Shown here: positions 31,916-43,844 of the stretch, piece by piece
Layout: every line of letters starts with the position of its first letter
How positions within the stretch are numbered: position 1 is the stretch's first letter
NCBI GenBank assembly: GCA_033807695.1
Contig: CM066304.1
Location: 806,001 to 870,000, forward strand
Reading direction: 5' to 3'
DNA length: 64,000 nucleotides
Source of the DNA: Daedaleopsis sinensis
Taxonomy: Eukaryota; Basidiomycota; Agaricomycetes; Polyporales; Polyporaceae
Made by a program: the position numbers and the translations under genes
The notes under the pieces: generated by a model
Seen by the model: only the letters and a program-made list of their open reading frames with translations
Told to the model about the DNA's origin: nothing
Databases searched by the model: none

Positions 31916-33099
31916 CACACACAACCGAGTTCTCCCAACATACCAGTCCGGAGGAGATTGGGCTGGTGCAATGGTCCTCGAGAAGTGGACGGAGCGTGAG
32001 ATGATGCTCAATTTCCACTACCGCAGCACGGAACCCCACGAAGCATGCCTGCCCCAAGCTCGCCGGACACACGCCATCGAGGCTGAAACACCACCTCCTC
32101 GCTCGAACGTATTCTCAGAGTACGTACGTATTTCGAAGCACAGCACGGCCACACGGGTGTGGCTAACGACTTCTCTGTTCGCGCCGCGCGCAGTCTCACG
32201 TGGACGCGACGCCCATCACCACGCCCGAACTCGTCGGTGCACGCTGCGAGCCTCTCCTCCACTAATTCGGCGTGCAGCAGCGCAGTCGGGGCTGGCAGGA
32301 GACTTGAACGGCACGCCGCACGGGGCGCATCAGCGGTACAGACGGCGGGAGGGCGCGCGGGAGGGCACACAGGAGGACGGGGTGAGCCAAGAATAACCAC
32401 CTACCAGCTGGGCCTGTACCTGTCCGTCGAGAGCCCAGAAGGACGTCGCCGCACCGCGCCGACGTCCCGAGCCAGCGGCGACCCTGTGCGCGGCGCTCGC
32501 CGCTCGCACGTTCGCACATTCAGGGTACTTGCTTGCGCTAGATCTCCGAGCCGCTCTGCCGTTTGCGTCATGCCAGTCGTCGGGCATCGGACTCGGACGT
32601 CGACTCACCGTTGATTGGGAGGACGGGCGGGAGCGTCGGGGATGGCTCTGCACCTCTCCATACTGAGCAGGACTGACGGCGCACTGCAGATGTGCACTGG
32701 CAGCGGGGAGGGCGCATGAGTCCGGGATGCAGGCATGACGCGGGGCGGGGCTGGGGAACGGTGCGCACGACGTCGACGTCGACGCGGACGTGCGAGGCGG
32801 CCAGCGGACGTCGGACGAGCAGGGCGACGCCGCCGAGTGGCTGCAGACTGCAGTGCGGCGGCGTAGCGACGTCCAACGGAGAGGGACCATGCGGGGCGGG
32901 CGGGCGGGCGATCGGGGGTCCGTTCGAGCCTCGAACTTCGAAGGGCCGGGGCGTGTGGGCGTTCGGGCGGCACGGCGGAGAGTGCATGGAATGTTCCTGG
33001 ACCGCGGATTCGTCCGGACGGCGACTTGTGCGCACTGGCGAGTGGCTAGTGGCGATTGGCCCGTGCGAGGAGGCGGGGCGCCGGGTGCCGCGCGGGGGA

Positions 33100-33600
33100 G
33101 GCTCATAAGCTGGGGAGGGACGCCCCTTCGACTCATTCCCCTTCCCCCATCCGCCCCTCGTCGTTCGCCTCCCCCTCCCCCTCCCACCCGCTGCACCGGG
33201 TGTCGGCCTGTCCTCGTCGTCTGCGGCACTCGCGTCGGCGTCGGTCCACGCCCGCCGCACGACATGATCTGTGGTGAGTGCAACCTACCTCATGCTCAAG
33301 TCGTTGTGTGACTCACCGTTTCGCGCTGTTCCAGGTCGCAGGTGGTCGGCACTGCGCCGCACGAGCACGGCGGTGAGTAGTCCATGCACGCCTCCGGGTC
33401 GGGACGGAGACACTCACGCGGCTTTGTCAGATCGGCACTCACGGACGCGGACTTCGCTGGGGCGCGACGGGGTGAGTACCGCTCTCGTGCGTGTCAGACG
33501 CGGTAGTACTCACGCTTTTTGCACGCAAATTAGGGCTGCGCCGGTGTACGTACGTCGGCGTCTCGATTAGTACAGTAGACACGGGTAGTTAGTGCGAATC
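33100..33600 (+). promoter_or_regulatory. Candidate promoter and short-exon transcript, spacer 1
   Basis: A GC-rich region with a CT-rich tract (33137-33190), as found just before fungal transcription starts, is followed by an ATG at 33264 and at least three canonical introns (donor GTGAGTGC at 33273, GTGAGTAG at 33373, GTGAGTAC at 33470, acceptors TTCCAG, GTCAG, GTCAG). All splice sites recur in spacers 2 and 3, but the ATG is changed to GTG there. Either a decayed 5' gene end or a spliced noncoding RNA. Confidence 0.35.
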
Positions 33601-33977
33601 TCGCCGGGGGGCGCTCACCGTGTTCTCGGACAGCGGGCGACGGTGTCGAAGTAGGAGAGCGCGGTTTGGATCGGGCGTCGTGGTGCTGTGGACGGCTGCT
33701 GTCTGAGCGTTGGCGGGGAAGAGGGCGGCGTCGTGGACGGCGGTGTGCGTGAGCACTTTCGTGTTTCATATACGGACGGCGTCGAGTGGGTCTGTGGCGA
33801 TTTGAGAAGTCGCCAGCACGGCCTGAGAGAGTCTGAGTAGGGTCAGCCGTGCGTACCTGACCGCTCCATGAAGTCTCGCGGGCGTTGATTGGGTGGTTTC
33901 GGCAGAAGAGCACGTTTGAGTTGGGGAGGGACGGACTTGAGCGAATTATGAAAGTGGGCGGACAGAGTGACGACAGG

Positions 33978-34800
33978 GTGTGCTGGATGCGGGGCGATCG
34001 ACGCTTTCTATAGATATGTGTTAGCAGTGGGACGAGTCAGAAATGGGCGAGTTATGGGCGAAATTCGGACGTACATAGTGAAATGCAATGAAATGACGAT
34101 TTTGAGGAGAATTTCAAACGCCTTGCGCGGCGTCGAGACCATGCGCGATGGATGCGGAGCGTTCAACGGTTTCTATAGACACGTGTTAGCACTCGGACAG
34201 ACGATAATTGAAGGAGTTATGGACGGATTTCGAACGCACTTGGTGAAAAGCAATGAAATGGCGACATTGGCGAGAATTTCAAACACGCAGCATGACGGCG
34301 AGACCCTGTGTGATAGATGCACAACGTTCAACGCTTCCTGCAGATGGGTGTTAGTACTCAGACAAGCGAGAATTGAAAGAGTTATCGGCGCATTTCTAAC
34401 GTACATATTCAAATGCAATGAACTGTGACTTGGACGAGGATTTCAAACGTGCCGCATGACAACGGGGGCGTGTGCGTCGGATGCAGGGCGTTCAACGCTT
34501 TCTGTAGATATGTGTTAGATCCCGGACGGGCGAGAAACGGGTGAGTTATAGGCAAGGTGCGACCATACGCAGTGTCAAATGACGACTCTGGGCAGGTATT
34601 GAAGGACGTTGCACGGCGAAAGCATGCGTGTCAGCTGCAGAGCGTTCGACGCTCGCTATCGACGTGTGTCAGCCGTCGGGCGAGCGAGAAGTGAGAGAGA
34701 TTTGGCGGGAGAATGAACGTACCTGTCAGAACGGAATGAACCTGCCGGATTGGCTGCTGCACGTTCACCTCGAGCTGATGCGCGGCGAGGAGAGCGTGCG
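33978..34800. repeat. About 164-base tandem repeat, spacer 1
   Basis: Five degenerate copies, anchored by GTTCAACG at 34161, 34326 and 34490 and by TGTGTTAG and AGCAATGAAATG blocks. Counterparts at 43845-44640 and 53700-54500 differ in the middle copies. Confidence 0.75.
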
Positions 34801-35253
34801 CGTTGGACGCGATACGTTCTGCGCCATCTATCAGCATGAGTTAGATCGAGGATGTGAGAGTTTGATGTTTGATAGAAGGACGTAGCTGACTGTACTCTGG
34901 CGAGAAACAAGTGTTAGCACTCGGAAGCACCTTGAGCTAGTGCGTACTGACGGATGCACAGAGTTCAGCGCAGTCGTCTCACACTCTGAGCGCAGTCGTC
35001 TCGCACTCTGCGCGCATCTGCATTCGCGGGCGAGGAGGAGGAGGACTGGGAGTGGCAATTCAAGGGGCGGCGAGCAGCGAGCGCGGAAGTCGAGATGAGA
35101 GGCGCTTGGAGCTTGTTGGTATCCGACGCTGAGGGAGGCAGAGGGCGGAATCGAAGAGCGAGCAGCGACGGCGGGGCGAGGAATGCGTGTGGCGGGCACA
35201 GGGCGCGTGTGGCGGGCAGCAGGCATTGGACACCGACGTCATCGCGGCGCGCT

Positions 35254-35270
35254 TGCCCTAAAGAAGCGGG
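35254..35270 (+). promoter_or_regulatory. 17-base shared motif upstream of BCS1 copy 2
   Basis: TGCCCTAAAGAAGCGGG, identical to 22700-22716. Confidence 0.5.
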
Positions 35271-35470
35271 CCGGGGCTCCTCCTCCGCGTCCTCCCCCGC
35301 TGCATGATGCATGTGCATGATACCCAAAGGATACCCATCCCGGCCGTCGTCGTGGTCGTCGTCGTCCCCGGCCTCGTACGCGCTGGGCTTGAACGTATTA
35401 CGCGGATGACTAGGATGATGCAAACCCCACATCTGGCATCTCGACTGTCGCGTCGCTTGCGGGAACAGCA

Positions 35471-35476
35471 TATAAA
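35471..35476 (+). promoter_or_regulatory. TATA box of BCS1 copy 2
   Basis: TATAAA, 50 bases before the ATG at 35521, in the same context as in the other copies. Confidence 0.6.
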
Positions 35477-35520
35477 GCCCTCGATCCGGCCCCGCAAGCT
35501 GCCAGTGCAAGACCCGCGGC

Positions 35521-37551
35521 ATGGACGCCGCCCAAGTCCTCCAGACCGTCCTCTCTGTGATCCAGTCGGGAAGCCCTGGGGAGCGCCCTGGGGAGCGCCC
35601 CTCTGATCCTGGCGCCCCGACTCCACAATCCTCTGGGACAAGCCATCCGGCGTCTGCGGCCAGCCTCGCCGCTTCGGATGTCTCCCTGCCTCAGCTCCTC
35701 CTCCTCCTCCTGGGGACCTCCGCCGTGCGGGGCTGGATCAAGCTGCTGCTCATCGGCGCATTCTTCGAGACCTGCCGCCGCTACTCCAGCCAGGCGTGGA
35801 CGAAGGTCGTCGACTTTTTCTGGGTGACCGTCAGCTGTGAGATAGGCGAAGACTGTACAAGTGAGACCCCACTCCCGTCTTCCAGCGCGACCGAATCACT
35901 TACCGTTGTGTCGCCGCTCGCGCAGCCTGGCTTCTGTATTGGCTGTCGCAGCAGAAAACCTTCCGTGCGTCTGCTCCACTTACACTACACGAGGCTCAAG
36001 AACCGTGCTGACGGTCTTCTGCTAGACAATGCACGCAACATCGAAGTCACGTCCGACTACTACGGTTTCGAGCATACCAAGCACGACGACCTCGGTGAGC
36101 ATCAGTGGGACGAAAGCGCCCCCGTGGCACTCTACCCTTCACTCGCCCGAACGTATCCGACGTGGTACAAGGGTCGATACATACTCGTCAACCGGGAACG
36201 TCTGAATGAAGGAGGCTTTCGACGACCTACAGAAGTCCTTCATCTCCGGTAAGGATCTGCCCTCTATGGTGACCTTGAGGCTTCATTGTGATGCTGATGT
36301 CCGTACTCACAGTATGCTCACGCGTGACACGCAACTCCTGCGTGACCTGGTCGTCGAAGCACGGACTCTGTACATGTTGGCGAATGAACATCTTATTTCC
36401 GTCTACGTTGCAGAGAAGTGAGTACCATACATCTTTCTGTATATCAACGTGTCACAGCGCTCATTTCCTGACGAGCCAGTGCGGACTCTTGGAAGCAAGT
36501 GGCGACGCAAGAGAAGCGGCCCTCCTCGTCCGTCATCCTCGACCCAGGAGTGATGGAGCTCGTACTCCATGACGCGAGGGAGTTCCTCAAAAGCAAAAAG
36601 TGGTATGCCACTCGAGGTACGTCTCCTGTCCCTGTGTCCATCACGATCCGGTCCCTGATGATCTGTGATGCAGGTATCCCGCACCGACGGGGCTACCTGC
36701 TCTACGGCGCCCCAGGCGCGGGGAAGACGTCGATGATCCACAGCATAGCGGGCGAGCTCAACCTCAACATCTACATCCTCTCGCTCACCGTCGCGAGCCT
36801 GGACGACAACCGTCTGAAGGCGCTCATCTCGAATCTGCCCACGTCGTGCATCGTGCTCATCGAGGACATCGACGCCGCGTTCACGCACGCGATGAAGCGC
36901 GACATCGCGGACCCCGAGGCGCACGGGAAGGCCACTGACGACGGAGACCACGCGGCGGGCGGCAAGGACGACGGCGCGGGCGGCATGCTCTTCCACGGGG
37001 TGACGCTGAGCGGGCTCCTGAACGCGCTCGACGGGATCGCCGCGCAGGAGGGCCGGATCCTGTTCGCGACGACGAACGACTACTCGGCGCTGGACGCCGC
37101 GCTGCTGCGGCCGGGCCGGCTCGACCTGCACATCGAGTTCAAGCTCGCGAGCAGGTACCAGGCGACGGAGCTCTTCAAGCGGTTCTACGAGGCACCCGAG
37201 GACGCGGAGGACGCGGACGACACGGACGAGAAGGCGGGGGCGCGCGAGGGCGAGGGCGAGAGCACGGCCGCGCTTCCTGCGGGCGTGACGAGCACGAGCG
37301 CGGTCGCGGGCGCGGAGCTCCCGCGGACGACGGCGGCGGCGCTGGCCGAGCAGTTCGCCTCGAGCATCCCGCCGCGGGCGTTCTCGATGGCGACGCTGCA
37401 GGGGTACCTGATGGCGTACAAGGTGCGGCCGTACGACGCGGTCGCGGACGCGCCGGCGTGGGTGGAGAAGAAGCTGAGGGAGAAGGGTCAGGTTGAGGTT
37501 CAGGTTCAGGTCGAGGTTGAGGTCGAGGAGCAGCTTGACAGGTTGTTGTAG
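35521..37551 (+). CDS. BCS1-like AAA ATPase, array copy 2
   Basis: Exons 35521-35860, 35926-35964, 36026-36248, 36313-36417, 36480-36616 and 36674-37551 give 573 residues. Walker A (K299), Walker B, sensor and arginine finger are intact and the AAA core is essentially identical to that of copy 1. Differences: a duplicated GERP near residue 21 (SPGERPGERPSDPG), loss of the CPGT segment after it, G instead of D in AVRGWIKLLL at the membrane anchor, a shorter acidic insert (PEDAEDADDTDEK), and an expanded VEVQVQVEVEVEEQ tail. All length changes are multiples of three. The anchor change D to G sits in a position conserved in the other four genes, so it could alter membrane insertion. Intron 2 region lacks one CTA codon-sized piece. 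Confidence 0.88.
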
Positions 37552-37765
37552 CTGTAGCATACACAGTACGTCTTGAATGACAATGCTCAGTGCGCACTTT
37601 GCGAGGGTCGAACAACGTGCGAGCGGCCGCGGATCAGACGGGGACACGCGGGTGTGGTTTGGGCGAGGCCGGGGCGCGCCGTTGCCCAGAATGGGAGCGT
37701 CGCCGTTTCCAACTCGAGAAGTAATTCGATCGTTAGGGAGAGTATTATTCTGCAATCTGGACGGT

Positions 37766-37843
37766 CTAGGAGGACGGGGCAGGGGCAGGGGAGGTAGGGA
37801 GCACGGGGACTCGGGAGGAGGAGGAGGAGGAGAGCTGGGCCGG
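37766..37843. repeat. GGA/GGG polypurine tract, spacer 2
   Basis: Shorter counterpart of the tract at 27953-28066. Confidence 0.7.
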
Positions 37844-38175
37844 CAGGAGGGCACACTCTGCTAGTACCTAGAACCGCACATTTACTACACAACTGTACAT
37901 GTACCGTACACTGCACTCGAGCAACCTGCCGCCGTGCTCGACCCTCCTCTACCTCCATCCTAGTAACGGGCGCCTGACCGAAACGAACGCCGGCAGTGGC
38001 GGGCGCTCGAGCACTGTCGCCTCTTGATCCCATTCTGCCACCACCTCCGACTCCGTCCCCGCCCGTTCTCTGCATCCTGCGCTCATGACCACGCGACTGG
38101 CTCTTCCAATGCTGACGTATTCCCGCCGGAATGGACACTCGGAGTTGGTCCTCAAGAGTGCTGACAGCTAACTTA

Positions 38176-39515
38176 GTTGTCAGATCTCGGTGAGTCCGCG
38201 GACTCGGAAGTACTCACTGCGCATTACAGACATACTCGAGACTGCCGCGAGTCGTGCACTGCTGCGGACCTCATCGCGTCCCGTGCAAGCCGCCACCTGT
38301 CTCCCGCCGGCAGAAGCTTTGCGTGGCGGATTCTGTCTGCCCGCGGAAACTCTGAAATCGACGCTAGTGAGTCAATGCTGCCCTCCGGAAGCGTGACAAG
38401 GACACTTACGAGACATATTCAGACCTTTCCACACGTCTCGTGAACGCGGCCGCCGACCGGCATCTTTTCAAGACTCTGGCGAGCTTGAGAAGGCGAAGAC
38501 CGCCGCCGCTGCCGGACACACACCGTCAGTCGTTCCCGCCAGCCGGACGCGCAAAAGTGATACGCACAAGGCATGTCGGAAACAGCCGTCGTGTGTCGCG
38601 ACAGATGTCGATGTGTCTGGTGAACGCAGCCGCCGCCGGCCGATGGCAAGCTGGAGACGGTGACGGACGGTCCGCCGTCGCCGGACATACACTCCGAGTC
38701 AGTAAGTGAGCTCCATCATATAGAGGTGCGGAAAATATACTCACACAATAGACACCACCGTCGCGCGCTGCGATAGACGTCAACGTATCTCGTGAACGCG
38801 GCCGCCGCCGGCCTCCTTCTCAAACGTCGCGCCGATGGCGAGCTGGAGCCTGGAGACGGTGACGGTGTCCGCCGTCGCTGGACACACACCTGAGACCACA
38901 CGCAGTCAGTCAGCTTCGTCATATAGAGGTGTGGAGAGGATACTCACACAGGATTTGCCCAGAGACTGCTGTCGTGCGCTGCGACAGATGTCAACGTGTT
39001 GCGTGAACACTGCCGCCTCGCGACCCTCTCAGATGGCGCGCCAATGGTGAGATGGACAGGGCAAGGACATGCGCCGCTGCTGGAAACGCACACGGTGAGT
39101 CAAGGTCCGCCATCCGGGGGTGTGAGAGGGATACTCACAAGAGACTCAGCAGAGCCCACCGTCGTGCACCACGGCAGGCATCAGTGCGTCTTGTGGGCAC
39201 TGATCCCCCTCCCGACAATTATATAGGTGCCAATGGTGAGCTGACGACGTGTGCCGCCGCCAGACGCGTACTCTAGATCATGACCAGTGAGTGAAGTCTG
39301 TCATCCAGAGCCTGCGCGGAAGGGGTACTTACAAGAGATGTCCCGAAACTGATGTCGTGCCCCGTGACGGCTCGTGAGTGAACACGTCTCGCTCAAATCG
39401 CACGCAGATGTTGAGCTTGAGACGGAAGACGGTGTCCGCCGCTGCGGACGCTGTCTCTGAGTCATACACAATGAGTCAGCTCCGTTGTTAACAGGTGCGT
39501 ATAAAGTACTCACAG
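38176..39515. repeat. Modules with mirrored splice signals, spacer 2
   Basis: Same order of modules as in spacer 1. The first half is nearly identical to spacer 1, while the last two modules match spacer 3 instead. Confidence 0.6.
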
Positions 39516-39517
39516 CC

Positions 39518-39720
39518 TTAAGAGAACTCTTCCGATGGCCGGCCACCAGCGACGAGTCTATCCTCGTCTTCAGGCACGAGCGACTCAAAGTCGTTCTCCG
39601 GCTTCGGTAGATTCATGAACCCGGCCTGGAGGGCGCGTTTGGCGGAGGAGTTACGAAGGCGGTGTTCCCGCGGAGTATCCCCGATGGCTGAGAAGCCATC
39701 CTCTGCGTTGATTCGAAGGC
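39518..39720 (-). pseudogene. Cef1/Cdc5-like exon remnant, spacer 2
   Basis: Same frame and same terminal TAA as the spacer 1 copy; the upstream part differs (RRDSLRINAEDG instead of MAFQINAEDG), and the ATG is missing. Confidence 0.45.
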
Positions 39721-40142
39721 TATCGCGGCGGATAGGTGTGCGCAGGGATGAACCACCCGGAGACGGCTGTCGTACGACGCGACGGACGTCAGCGCCCCTC
39801 GTGAACGACTTCGCCTCCGCGCGCGCCAATGGTGAGCTTGAGACGATGTCCGCCGCCGCCCGAGTGAGCTTGGCCGGCGACGGCAGTCGAAACTACGACG
39901 ACGACACCGTGTTAGCAGGTTGAACATCGATGGACATTGAAGATACGTACCATAGCTTCGTAACACGGTGATCGGCCGTCGGCCACGTCGATATTCGCGT
40001 CAATGTCCAGTCTGCTCGCTCAGACGCGGTCAGAACAATGTAGGTACAGAGCTGTCGGAGCCGTACTCACCACATAGCGGGTATGCTGAACGCAGGAGTG
40101 CCGCACGCGGCGTGCGTGCAGCGCAGGACGGCGTGGAGGGAA

Positions 40143-40204
40143 GATAGTGGGAGGAGGGAGGAGGAAGGAGGGAGGAGGGAGGAGGAAGGAGGAAGGAAGG
40201 AAGG
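40143..40204. repeat. AGG/AAGG purine tract, spacer 2
   Basis: Longest of the three counterparts. Confidence 0.7.
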
Positions 40205-40479
40205 TGAGAATGTTTACTCCGCCTGCCAGTCTCTGACTCAGCACGCAAAGTTCCGTGCACCAGGAAACCATCCTGTCGGGCTTTTCGGACAATCATATCG
40301 CTTCCAGGGCCTTTGCGGATCGGTCTCCTCCGCGAACATTACATTATTAAATCACACCACCGGTTCAATTAGGTGGATTCACCAGAGGTGTGTGCGCGGT
40401 ATGTTTCACCGCCGTGTGTCTTCCAATACATGGGTAGTATGACAATAGAAATGGTATCTACTCGCTCACAACCAGCTAT

Positions 40480-41160
40480 GCGCTCTCGTCCATGTCCGAC
40501 GACGGCGGCAGGTCCTCAACGTCCGAGGACTCGCCCTCCACCATGTCTGACAACTCCCCCGCCATGTCCTCGAGCTTCTCGTCGCTCATCGCGATCCGGA
40601 GGGCAGGGATGACGTCGCGTGGGCTACGAAATGCGAGGAACAGCTCGTCCTCGGAAGCCTCCTCGAACCACATCTCACCGCACTCCCACAGGCTCAGCAG
40701 GCGCTCCATGTGATGAGCTCTTCTGCATCTGAGGTGAGCGGCACGCTCCGGAATGCGAACCACAGCACAGCGGGCATGGTGAGGACTTACTGATCTTCCC
40801 GTCCATGTTCCGCCGGAGCTTGGACCGGGCGCGGACAATCCCGCTCCAATTGCGGGCTCCCACTGACTCGGACAGGTCCGGGGGTGTGCTCGAAGACTTG
40901 GATGACTTGGAGCGGCTGCGTGCTGGTGGCATGTGGAGATACCGAGCGGAGAAAAGTATCCGGAAGCTCAGAGAGTCACGGTGCAAGTGCGAGTGCGAGT
41001 GCGAGTGCGAGGGTGAGGGTGAGAGTGAGGTGAGGCCCGGGGTGAGTGCGAGTGCGAGTGTGAGGGCGAGCGAGGGCGAGGAGGAGGGCGAAGACAAAAG
41101 CGAGAACTGGGAGATGCCACTGGACTCTCTGTTTCGGCGAACATTCAGATCCAGCCTGTG
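40480..41160 (-). pseudogene. Degraded acidic-protein region with hexamer repeat, spacer 2
   Basis: Counterpart of 30655-31340. The hexamer repeat (40980-41095) has a different number of GTGCGA units, and the acidic stretch is shortened (DMDESA at the end). Confidence 0.35.
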
Positions 41161-41540
41161 AGATGACACGCTCCGTGCAGTGAAAAACATTTTACTGGGC
41201 TCGGAAACTCTCGCGGACGCGAGTAGCCAGAATATTGAGCGTCTGGGTCCCACCGGTCAGGGTTCAGACCAATATGGTAACCTCCCGCTCTTCTTGCCTC
41301 GAACCGAGACCCTGAACTCTGCTTCCCATGGGAGAGTTCTGACATCAAGCCTCCTCCTTACCGTTCATGGCACTGATACCTTCGAGCCCATAGTAGTTTG
41401 CTCACAATCAAATAAGTACACTGTACAGTAGGTAGCCCAAATAATAAGGATCTTGCTCATATTGCAGAGGAGATTGAAGGACTGACAGGGACAACCCGTC
41501 TGCTGCTCCGAAATAGACTTCCATGCATCACATTACAATT

Positions 41541-41729
41541 TGTCCTGTTCCTCGGCGCTGTCCCGGACCCTCACTGTGAGGTCATCGGTTAGATGTTCGC
41601 ATCTGACGGAGTGCCTTAACAGATGTAGAGAAACAGTATTCATTGCATGAAGAATATACAGTGGCATCTTTATGTCGAAATCAGTATCATACTCCCGTTC
41701 GTGGACTCGGCCACTGGCCATCACACGCA
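41541..41729 (-). CDS. Small conserved ORF of the spacer, copy 2
   Basis: Counterpart of 31727-31915 with an open frame and stop; changes such as LCVMAS to LRVMAS and CEYPTDD to CEHLTDD. Function unknown. Confidence 0.35.
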
Positions 41730-42929
41730 ACTGGGTTCTCCCAACATACCAGTCCGGAGGAGATTGGGCTGGTGAGGTCCTCGAGAAGTGGGCGGAGCGT
41801 GAGAGGATGCTCAATTTCATTACCGCAGCACGGAAGCTCACGAAGCATGCCTCCCCCGGGCTCGCCGGACACACGCCATTGAGGCTGGAACACTACCTCC
41901 GCACCAGTGTATTCTCAAGGTACGTACGTATTCGAAGCACAGCACGGCCACACAGGTGTGGCTAACGACTTCTCTGTTCGCGCCGCGTGCAGTCTTACGT
42001 CGACGCGACGCCCATCACCACGCCCGAACTCGTCGGTGCACGCTGCGAGCCTCTCCTCCACTAAGTCGGCGTGCAGCAGCGCAGTCGGGGCTGGCAGGAG
42101 ACTTGAACGGCACGCCGCACGGGGCGCATCAGCGGTACAGACGGCGGGAGGGCGCGCGGGAGGGCACACAGGAGGACGGGGTGAGCCAAGAATAACCACC
42201 TACCAGCTGGGCCTGTACCTGGCCGTCGAGAGCCCAGAACTTGAAGGACGGCGCCGCACCGCGCCGACGTCCCGAGCCAGCGGCGACCCTGTGCGCGGCG
42301 CTCGCCGCTCGCCGCTCGCACGTTCGCACATTCAGGGTACTTGCTTGCTTGCTCTGGATCTCTCTCCGCTCTTCCCATTTGCGTCCCGGACGTCGGAGTC
42401 GGACGCGGCTGTCGACTCACCGTCGATTGGGATGACGAGCGGGAGCGGGGACGGCTCTGCGCCTCTCTGCACTGAGCACCGCCGACGCTGCGCTGCAGAC
42501 GGCGGCGCGCACACTGCCGGCGGACGTGGGCACTGGCAGCGACGGGCGGGCGACGGGCGGGCGCACTGGTGTCCGAGATACAAGCACGAGGCTGGGCGAG
42601 GCTGGGGAACGGTGCACACGACGCGGGCGACGCGGACGCGGACGTGCGAGGCGGCCACCGGATGAGCAGGGCGACGCCGCCGAGTGGCTGCAGTGCGGCG
42701 GCGTACCGACGTCCGACGGAGGGGGACGATGCGGGCGGGCGATCGGGGGTCCGTTCGAATTCGAACTTCGAAGGGCCGGGCGTGTGGGCGTGTGGGCGTC
42801 GGGCGTTCGGGCAGCACGGCGGAGAGTGCGTGGAAGATTCCTGGGCCGCGGAATCGTCCGGACGGCGACTTGGGAGTGGCGAGTGGCGATTGGCTTGGGG
42901 GAGGAGGCGGAGCGCCGGGTGCCGCGCGG

Positions 42930-43420
42930 GGGAGGTTCATAAGCTGGGGAGGGGCGTCCCTTCGACTCATTCCCCTCCCCTCCCCCCATCCGCCCCTCGT
43001 CGTTCGCCTCCCCCACCCCCTCCCACCCGCGGCACCGGGTGTCGGCCTGTCCTCGTCGTCTGCGGCACTCACGTCGCCGTTGGTCCGCACGCTGTGATCT
43101 GTGGTGAGTGCAGCCTACCGCATGCCCAAGTCGTCGCTTGACTCACCGTTTCTCGCTGTTCCAGGTCGCAGGCGGTCGGCGCCGCACTGCACTCGCACGG
43201 CGGTGAGTGGTCCACGCACGCGTCGGGACCGAGACGGCGGCACTCACGCGACTTTGTCAGATCGGCCCCCGCCCCCAAGGACTCGGACCCCGCTTGGGGT
43301 GACGGCGGCGGTGAGTACGGCTCTCGTGCGTGTCAGTGTCAGACGCGGTGCTTACTGTGTTTGGGCATGCAGACTTGATTTGCTTCGGTGTATGTACGTC
43401 AGCGTCACGATTAGTACAGT
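42930..43420 (+). promoter_or_regulatory. Candidate promoter and short-exon transcript, spacer 2
   Basis: The CT-rich tract and the GTGAGT...CAG introns are kept; the ATG of spacer 1 is GTG here. Confidence 0.3.
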
Positions 43421-43844
43421 AGGTACGGGCCGTGAGTGCGATTTTGAGCGGGGGCGCTCACCGTAGTATACTCTAATGACGGGCGACGGTCTCGAAGGAG
43501 GAGAGGGCGGGTCGGCTCGGGCATGATGGCGCCGTGGACGGCGGGTGTCTAAGTGTTGGCGAGGAAGAGGGCGGCGACGCGTACGGCGGCGTGCATGCGT
43601 GAGCCTGTCCGATTTCGGTGTTGTCATGTGCGGACGGCGGCGAGTGCGTCTGCGTGGCGATTCGAGAAGTCGTCAGCACGGCCTGAGAGAGTCTGTGCGG
43701 GGTTACTCCTGCGTACCTGACAGCTCCGTGTCGTCTCACAGGAATCGGTTGGGCGGTTCTGGCGGACGATCGTTTTCGAGGTGGGGGTTGCCGGAGGCAC
43801 GGAGTTGACCGAATTTTGAAAGCGGGCGGACGGAGCGACGAGAG

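Larger units (their letters stand above)
25217..35311 (+). repeat. Tandem array unit 1 (10.1 kb): BCS1 copy 1 plus spacer 1
   Basis: Direct comparison of the BCS1 start codons gives a distance of 10095 bases to unit 2. The extra 235 bases over the other units are explained mainly by a 52-base minisatellite found only here. The left limit is approximate. Confidence 0.85.

Noticed and set aside
32330..33283. Long minus-strand Arg/Pro-rich frames in the GC-rich part of the spacers
   Set aside because: Frames are not kept among the three spacer copies and the composition reflects GC content of a promoter-like region.
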